A stretch of DNA of 64,000 nucleotides, from the NCBI RefSeq assembly GCF_020497125.1, contig NC_059072.1, forward strand, positions 56,020,697 through 56,084,696, written 5' to 3'. The DNA is from Mauremys mutica (Eukaryota; Chordata; Testudines; Geoemydidae). Below are positions 56,435-64,000 of the stretch, one piece after another (the stretch's first letter is position 1; every line of letters begins with the position of its first letter). The notes under the pieces are model-generated. The model was not told the origin of the DNA, did not search any database, and saw only the letters and a list, made by a program, of their open reading frames with translations. The translations under genes and the position numbers were made by a program.

Positions 56435-56640
56435 GTGCCAACCTTACTTAAGGATGTAGTGTATTTTCCATCTCTTGATGTCTTTAAATCAAGACTGTGG
56501 GTGTCTCTGTAAAAGATATTCTCTATCTTTCCTAACAGTTATGAGCTGGCTGCAGGAACCAGTTGGTGAAATTCTATGGCCTGTGTTATTCAGGAGCTCA
56601 GAGTAGATGATCAGCATGATCCCTTCTGGCCTTGGAATCT
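56435..56640 (+). mobile_element. CR1 LINE 3' end
   Basis: Plus-strand CR1 tail: cttgatgtctttaaatcaag, gaaattctatggcctgtgtt, gatgatcagcatgatccctt and ctggccttggaatctg. Short, non-coding. Confidence 0.87.
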
Positions 56641-56689
56641 GGGAAAAGCTGTCAGAAGAATTCAGTGGTACTGGGTTTGGAATCATGTG

Positions 56690-57911
56690 TATGGATAAGA
56701 GTATCACATTCTGGGGTGCAACCCGAGCAATGAAGGGTTGTGTCACCATCTGCCCCAAAATCTTGGGTGTGTCACAATGCTTTGCCATCATAACTCCCAA
56801 CCTGGGCTACTCACAACCAGCCTACCAGCATGCAGGTCACACCTTCAGTATCTGTGCACTAGACAGTCCTGATTCAGCAGTTCTGACTCCAGCAGCTTTT
56901 CAGCAATTTACCAGCCAAACTCTGGCTTCCATCAGCCTTGGTTACTACTTACAAGGTGACCCCAACACATTCCCAGTCCTGGATTTTCTAAACACATGTT
57001 CTGAAAAGCCCAGCCCTCTCCTGGACAGTTCAGATATTAAGGTTCGATGCCCCTGTAAAGAGTTAATATTCAATAGTTTATTATTTTAACTAGAGTTACC
57101 AAACAGTTCAGTTTAAATACAGCACTGGATTGGTTTAGATTAAAGATAATAAAAAGTTTATTAACAAAAGAAGATAGGATTTTTAAATGAATTCAAATAT
57201 ATGAGATAAAGTTAGGAATGGTTACAAGCAAATAAAAGTGGAAACGTGCATCTAAAAGTCTAAAACTTGATCTAGCAAATTTTGATTCAAGGCTTTGTTC
57301 AAGATAGCCTTTCTCACCCACAGTCTTCCAGCAAGATGGTGACTGACCCTTTCCTTTGTCGGGAATCTCTCCCAGAGACCCAAAGGTGCTGGTGCCTTTG
57401 TTTTGTTAAATGAAAGAGAGAGACCTTGGGGTTCTCTGCCCCTTTCTTTTATAATCCAGTGAATCTTTGAAGTGGATTCTTCTGATGGTTACCCTTCAAA
57501 GCAAAGTTTATTCAAACAGGGACGAAGGCAACATGGAGTCTGGTGGTGAAGGAAGCTCCATGTTCTTTCTCCCCCACCTGTGTTTGCTGAAATGCAGATT
57601 GCTCTGTCTCCTGCCATCTCCTACGCCTGCTGTCTTGCTGGCCCTATTTACTGTTTATATGTAAATTGAGATAAGCACTACACAATCCTTTGTTTGGGAT
57701 AGGCCTGTTCTTCTCCTAGGTAGAGCTGTGTGGTCTTGAACATCATACAGGGGGATGTCATAACTTTACCTATAATGTTGCTACATAAATTACACCATGA
57801 TATTATTGACAAGCAAGTTATTGGTTTTCAAATGATACCTCACAATGCATATTTTGTACAAAGATTACTACAGTGGTGTATAGGGTGAATACTGGGGTGC
57901 TTTTAGTCACA
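56690..57911 (-). mobile_element. LTR-like element, minus orientation
   Basis: About 1.2 kb. Read on the minus strand it begins TGTGACTAAAAGCACCCC at 57911 and passes a possible polyadenylation region around 57140-57180 (inverse of aaaaagtttattaacaaaag). Style and orientation parallel the LTR at 32909-34000. The left border is uncertain. The 160-codon plus frame at 56607-57089 runs across a CR1/LTR junction and is not considered a gene. Confidence 0.5.
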
Positions 57912-59994
57912 AAGTATACTTGTATTTCCTCAGTTACACTAACAATCTTCTGTAGCTTCCGTGATGATAGAGGTCTAGCCTTCCCTAGCAACTTGTACTC
58001 CTTTGAAGTATATCTTGCTGCTATTGAGGCCTGTTCTGTAGAGCTGTGCACAATTTACAAGTTTGTTTGTTAGTTTTTGCCAACATTACATTTTGCTTTA
58101 TTTGCAATTTCAATTTTTTTTGTTTTACATTGAAACATGTAGTTACATAAAATTGCCAGTTATTGAATTATTTTTCTATATTATGGTCCAGTGATATGCT
58201 ACAGCAAAGAAAGCCATCGGTGGAGCAAAAGTTAATTAGCTGTGGGCTACATCCTGCAAATTAGTAGCCCATTGAGGTAAATGAACTGCTTGCAAGAGTA
58301 AGTGCTAATCACATATGTAAAGATTTCCAGGATCAGGGTCCATATTCCAAAGTTGTGCTGAGAATATTATATCATCCGTGATGCTGGCACACAAACAAAT
58401 AAATAAGTGTTGACCTTCTTGACCCATGTTTCATGAAAAAAAAAACAGAATTACAAATCGATGTTTGACAAATGAAAAAGAACAGAACTGGCAGAGAAAG
58501 AAGTATTGGACCTGGTTCTGATCCCACTTATATCAATGTAAACAAGGAGTAACTCCATTGAATTCAGTAGAGTTACAGCAGTGTAAAGCTGGGGTAAATG
58601 AAACGAGAATCAAGTCAATTCTTTTCAAGCTTCTTAGAGAACATTGCAAAAAGTTGAGCTCAACCCCTGAATTTAATTACTAGAAAAGAAAAAAAACAAC
58701 TTGACGCTATTCCTTTGAAGGACTAGAAATTAACTTTACCTAATAAGACACATTCTTAGCAATCATCTTCTTATAGGTTAACATTTCTGAATCCTTTAAA
58801 AAGAGACTTATCTTGCTAGGCTGTGTTAATAAAAGTAATAATAAAGAAAAGGACTTCTTTGCAATAAGGTGTGACATATGCCGTTCTGCATGTGATAAAG
58901 GATAATTACTCCTGACAAATTTATTATCTAGAACGAATCCTTCTTTGTTGCAGACATTGTTTTTACAGAATACAGACGTGTATTGCTTTATATTAAAAAT
59001 AAGAATGCGTCCCAAGGCCTTGCTTACAGAGTAGATCAGAGGTTGTGCCTTAAAACAATATTTATACACACCATGAAGAACCAAATGAGTTATGCTTTTA
59101 TTTACAGTTCTGGGTCTGAGGAGAGACCTTAGTGCTCTCTACCTGCTTTAGTTAGAATTAGCTGTACTTAGCAGTGGATAATTAGAGGAAACTCTTTATC
59201 TCTTTGTAAGGCTCTTTAACTCCTAGAGTCTAAAGTGAAATGTTAGATGGGCTAACAATTATTGAACTCTAAAAATAGGGCCCCAAACCACTTCCATTCA
59301 GTTCAATGGGAGTTTGTAACTGGCTTCCGTGGGTGGAAGACTGTACCCATAGCTGTTGTAGATTGGCTGTGATATTGATTCTGATGCAAACAGGTTTGAA
59401 ATTCTCATTTATAGATAACAGTTTCATGGTTTGCTTTGGCCAATATAGAAAACCCCTAGTAAGATATAAAGCTGTTACCAAGACAGTATTAGGGAAAACA
59501 AACTACAGAGTAACTCTTTCCTCCATTTCCTCTTTTTTGCATTTTTTTCTCAGAATGTGCATTCCAGAAAATTAACTAAGCATTGAGACATGACAGGCAG
59601 TGCATTGCTGGCTGACTATTGCATGCCTCAGCTACTGTAATAAGGCATAAGTTAATGACTTCTACTAACTGAAAAGTGCAATAATTTCCCTATAAAGTCA
59701 TGCCTGGAGTCGCTTAGTGCCTAATCCTCCAATTCTTATTGAGACAAAACTGGGGAGACTAGAAAATCAGACCTTTATTGCTGTTAAATTAAAGACTGTC
59801 TAAATAAAAATATGTTTTAAAATAAAGCCACATCCTGCCATTATTGACACTTGCATGACATCACCAGTAGCCATCCAGAAGGCTACATTTGTGTCTGGAA
59901 TTCTAAAACTGTTTCATAGTTACAAGGAGACCTATGATCAGTCTATAAAGGCAACCAGAACTGAATCTGACTGTACTGCACATTATAATACTGG
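57912..59994. other. Unique DNA with small dispersed repeats
   Basis: Small tcaatgg-class repeats at 58240-58345, 58505-58620 and 59280-59320. The 114-codon minus frame at 58740-59084 has no recognisable motif. No gene. Confidence 0.4.
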
Positions 59995-60118
59995 TGACAG
60001 GTTTCAGAGTGGTAGCTATGTTAGTCTGTATCAGCAAAAAGAACAAGGAGTACTTGTGGCACCTTAGAGACTAGCAAATGTATTTGGGCATAAGCTTTTG
60101 TGGGCTAAAACCCTGGCT
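59995..60118 (-). mobile_element. Penelope-like 3' tail fragment
   Basis: gtttcagagtggtagctatg, ttagtctgtatcagc and gtacttgtggcaccttagag parallel the terminal segment of the elements at 1143 and 9899 but belong to another subfamily. About 120 bp, non-coding. Confidence 0.75.
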
Positions 60119-62909
60119 TCAGTGGAATTGCACAGGTGTAAACTGAGAAGTAAATTTGGCTCAGACTCAAGCATTTTCCTGGAGGCCTTTTTCTTCCTCT
60201 GCTGCAGGGAGCCTAGCTAGCTATCGTTAAAGCTGGGTATTTTGATTTAAGCACAAATGTTTTTCTAATTTCCAGCAAAAAATTGGAATCAACTGTGTGT
60301 TTGAGGAGCTCACAGTAACCTACATGCTCTGCCAGGATCCTACCATCCTCCAATATGTGTCTGAAGACAGCCAATATGTATGAGGGAAAATGTGTATGAG
60401 TTGCATATAGGTCTGAATTTTGTCTCTTGTGCTGCATGTTAGGGAATGGCTCATTGGTGGGAGGGAGGAATTCCACCTCCTCCATAAAGGGAATAGATAA
60501 TTATCTATGTATTATCAGACTGGTGAATTAAACCATAAACAGATTTGGATGCAATATGATTAAAAACTCTCTCCTCCCCCAACAAATCTGCAGCTACCTG
60601 GATCTTGCTTTTATCCATTCTTGGGCGCTACCTCCTTTCCCTTCCCCAGCTTAGCCTAACCTCAAATTCCCACTGCACTATGTTGCATGGAGCTGGGCTG
60701 GGCTTGGCTTCCTTACATGCAAAGATGTACACCCTCCAGGAGCTCCCAATTCTTGCCCTTACCGTACATTATTCTTACATCACTTTCTATTACAACAGCA
60801 CCCAAATTGTGCAAAGTGCTGTACAAAGACATAAGCTGTTATAGTTCCTGCACTGAAAAGCTTAATGACTAAAAATAGCAGTTCCATTATGGATAAGGCC
60901 CTCTGCATGTCTGATAGGAATATTTGCTCCAAAATATCCCCCAAAAGAGTGAGGCAGGTGGTGTTTGACCAAAACTGAGACTTACCCGTACGCATCAGTG
61001 GTCCTTATCCGACCATCCTGGCATATCAGGAACAAATTGTGTTAGTGCATCTTCAATCACTCAGCTGGTGGGCTAATCACACATGAGCCTTCTTAGAAGC
61101 ACAGTTAACAGGGAGCTGGTTAACTACATATCTTTTTATCATCTTTCAGCTACCTCAGGCACAAATGCAAACTCCAAAATTCAGGCACATTTTACGACTT
61201 TGTGACCTTTCCTGGGGTAGTTGTGAGTGCATAAATCAATGACTGGATTACACTCATCCATACATTCAGAGCAGCTATCGTGTGGATAATATGCTTCACT
61301 TTTGAAATAAACGAATGCAGGAAAACAAAACAAGCAAGGTTAAGCTAAAGACATTCTGCATTTTGTTTAACCATTTCAGTTGCCATGTGCGAGAGAACAC
61401 AGCTGAATGGAAATTGCTTAGCAAAATGTGACAGAGGGGTTTCACCATTTTGTAGCATTTGGCTTGACTTTCAGAGAAAGAAAAGGCAGGGCTTTTCAGC
61501 TGGAGCCTAGCATTGCTGGATGCAGCCTGCAGTTCACTTCACTGACTTGCATGCTACAGACATATCGTTAAAATGCTACCAATCTTACTGGGCTTTTTTG
61601 GAACCTAATCTCTTGGTGATAGTAAGAATCACTTGATAGAGAGTCCCAAACAGAAGTTATTTGTGTATTAGTAATTGTTCATTTTCCATCACTCAGAAGT
61701 GTGCTAGCTGCTTTACAGATCAAATAAAAAAACAAGGGCCTTTTCCAAACAGCTTATGTTTAGTTACTATCTTTGTATTAAAAATAAACAAAATAGAGAT
61801 AAAAGCTCAGTCTTGTGACTGAAGCCAATAAATCACTATGATTGCAGAAACAACTCGAACAAATATGAGCTCTAGAAATATGGTTGACCAGAATAAAACC
61901 ATTAAGAGAAATGCAGTGATTTATTGACTGTTAGTCTAACACTTAAACTATTTGAGGAAAGATGGTACAAATGGATCTACTGATAACAACCAAAACAACA
62001 ACCAGATATTACCTTTTTGAAAACAAGATGTATATTTCCTATTACTCATAAGCTATCCTCTATCAACTCTACTGTATTGCCTTACTTTTTGTATTTGTAA
62101 CCCTTTCTTTCAATATTAATGTAAGAAAATAATCAGAATTGCTGACAAAACAAATTAGCTGTAGTAAAAAAAATAGTAAAAAAAAAAGGAAATAAAACTT
62201 GTATGTGATTGAGAGCTTTCTCAGTAATTGTCTCATAAATCTGGAACCTACTACTCCCATAAAAATCCACATGACCGTGATCATCAGTGACTTAAGAGGA
62301 AAATGCAAACTGATCTGACCCAGCCCTCCCATTAAAAAAGACCACCAAGAAAACCTAACACCTCTCTTCCATCTCATCACCAGCGCCTACTGGTTGGAGG
62401 TGCTCAGATACCACAGTGATGAATGGCAATCAGGAATCTAGGTAGATTACAAGCACAGAGCAGTGAGAGAAGAAGGAAGGAAAGCTGTCTTAGTGGCACT
62501 ATGGATACAGACACACTGGTGGAAGCAAATGGGAGCTTTGAGGTGAGGAGTGAAATGGGGCAATGGAAGTTTTTTTAGATTACTGAAAGACATAGAGCAG
62601 ATTTAAGGAGAAAATAAACTACATAGAATTTGAGATTGGAGGGAGAGGGAAGTTGGAGGTCAGACATTCAAAGGAGAAGAAGGGTTTGAAGGAGAGAGAC
62701 GTGAATCTGAATTTAGTCTTTCTTATCCAAACCTCAAAATAATCCTTTGATTTTTGTAATGAATGGCTTTTCTTGTCTAAAAGCCATGGGTTTGGCCCTT
62801 GCTGTGATAGTGTTAAATTGATATTTTCCCTGATCAACAAAATTCTTTCCTTTATACCATAGTGAAAGGCTGAAAATCACAAGCTGAGGAGTGTCACAAA
62901 ATGTCAGAG
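60119..62909. other. Mostly unique DNA with L2-like tails
   Basis: Minus-oriented L2-like 3' tails at about 60780-60875 (gtgcaaagtgctgtacaaag) and 61690-61775 (gtgctagctgctttacagat). The rest shows no gene or repeat; the 103-codon minus frame at 62069-62380 is lysine- and leucine-rich without a known domain. Confidence 0.45.
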
Positions 62910-63030
62910 GTACTTGGAGTACCTTTCCCAGACCTGAAGAAGAGCTTTGTGTAAGCTCGAAAGCTTCTCTCTCTCATCAACAGAAGATGGTCCAATAACA
63001 GATATTATCTCACCCACATTGTCTTTCTAC
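62910..63030 (+). mobile_element. Penelope-like 3' tail fragment
   Basis: cccagacctgaagaagagct, gtaagctcgaaagcttctct and tattatctcacccacattgt are the plus-strand form of the tail seen inverted at 36999-37110. Confidence 0.78.
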
Positions 63031-64000
63031 TATATTTTTGGCTGACACCCTTGTCAAATCTAGGCACTCATCTTGGATATTCTGTTGGCAGGGCATAAAT
63101 TTAATCATTAGGCAATTGTTTGATGAAGCATATTATTTCACAGTTGATGTGTGATACCTAGATGTTGGGAATTTCAGCACCTGAATATTATTGTAGCAGA
63201 AAAAGCTTCACCAATTTTTAAATTTAATTTCATGCTTCATCTGTTTTTGTGCCATTCTAGAAGTCCATCCAGATCGGTATTTTCCTTCATTTACAAACAT
63301 ATGGTAGGGCAGCAAGACATACAGTTCATGTGGAGAGACATTACAAGCTGAACATTTCAACATCAGCTGAGAAACATTATTAATTTTAGTGTCATAGTGG
63401 CTTGTCAGTAGTAATTATCAGTAGAATGTTAGAAAAAGTATCACAGTGTCCCACAAAATGAAAGGTACAAATATAAATGAGTAGATCTGATTGCAACATA
63501 TCTAATCATGGTTTTACTAATCAATACAACATTTAATTATTGCATCAGGCCCTAGACTCTCTTTCTTTCTTGATGTCAGCCAATCAGATTATAGAACTTT
63601 TTAAATTTTCTTGTCAAAAGCGAGATGGATAAGTTGTTATGTAGATGGATGGACCATCCCTAAAACAAGCAGCAATTTAGACCCAGAACCATACATCATT
63701 TTTAATTGACTAAAGCTGGTCCCTGAACAAGAGTAATCAAAATATAGTGCCAACTAATGAATCTGCTGTGAAACATCATTGCAGCATTTTGGATTGAAGT
63801 CATTGTTTCTAAACTACAACTAAATTGTTTCAATTAATTTAATTTGGATTTATGAATAAACATACGTTTTCCTTGGGGCTTTTTAACCTGTCTTTGCTGC
63901 AGTGAACACAGCTAAACCTTCTTTAATACAGGATATTTCACCAGTGTTTTGATTTATGCACTAATGGTTTTCTAATTTCCAGCAAAAATGTTCCCTTCTC
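63031..64000. other. Unique AT-rich DNA
   Basis: No gene or repeat recognised to the end of the window. Confidence 0.4.

Noticed and set aside
56607..57089. 160-codon plus frame
   Set aside because: It starts in a CR1 tail and continues into an LTR-like repeat; no known domain.
60590..60870. Possible coding exon with frames of 79 and 61 codons
   Set aside because: Overlaps an L2-like tail and shows no domain; the two frames conflict.

Overview
This is vertebrate nuclear DNA, most likely from a reptile and best fitting a turtle. That view rests on its mobile elements: many CR1 LINE fragments in both orientations, Penelope-like retroelements with a GIY-YIG endonuclease, old L2 and MIR tails, LTR-like elements, and a dense set of hAT, PIF/Harbinger and Tigger-type DNA transposons. 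The AT-rich unique sequence between them looks intronic or intergenic. No exon of a host gene could be identified, and I saw no rRNA or tRNA gene and no CRISPR array. Species assignment is inference from repeat families I recognise; no search was run.

Layout. 598-2486 is a CR1 LINE on the minus strand split by a Penelope-like element (1143-2121) that keeps a 254-codon ORF with a complete GIY-YIG nuclease signature. 2590-2690 is a foldback repeat. 2896-4038 is a hAT relic whose transposase C-terminus occurs twice, head to head. 4039-7340 is mostly unique. 7347-8643 holds a Harbinger-type MITE piece, a CR1 3' end and a solo LTR with a 5-bp target duplication. 9572-10803 is a Tigger-type element carrying a Penelope fragment that forms a 52-bp perfect hairpin. 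12544-12984, 15711-15900 and 19792-20124 are MITEs with clear ends. 13,000-19,780 is otherwise unique DNA with a MIR and a CR1 tail.

22,539-27,437 is the most gene-like part: a decayed PIF/Harbinger transposon with a Myb/SANT-like ORF on the plus strand and a DDE transposase on the minus strand, converging on each other, and invaded by three hAT elements, two of them nested. 27,900-28,880 holds a CR1 3' end followed by an L2 3' end. 29,609-32,085 is a second minus-strand CR1 split by a plus-strand CR1. 32,290-34,160 is a hAT element split by an LTR. 34,340-34,670 is a MIR split by a small MITE. 36,999-38,480 is a three-level nest: Penelope, Harbinger-type MITE, CR1.

38,480-46,300 is long, repeat-poor DNA with one exon-like open stretch of unknown identity at 39,517-39,856. 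46,324-46,612 and 50,483-50,826 are hAT MITEs with perfect 8-bp target duplications. 49,190-51,780 is LTR-like. 53,688-57,911 combines a palindromic MITE, a 1.9-kb old CR1, another CR1 end and an LTR. 58-64 kb is mostly unique, with L2 tails and two Penelope tails.

Nothing here forms a host operon or pathway. Functionally the window is a record of layered transposition, and the nesting gives a relative order of activity: CR1 and Harbinger copies received later Penelope, hAT, LTR and CR1 insertions.
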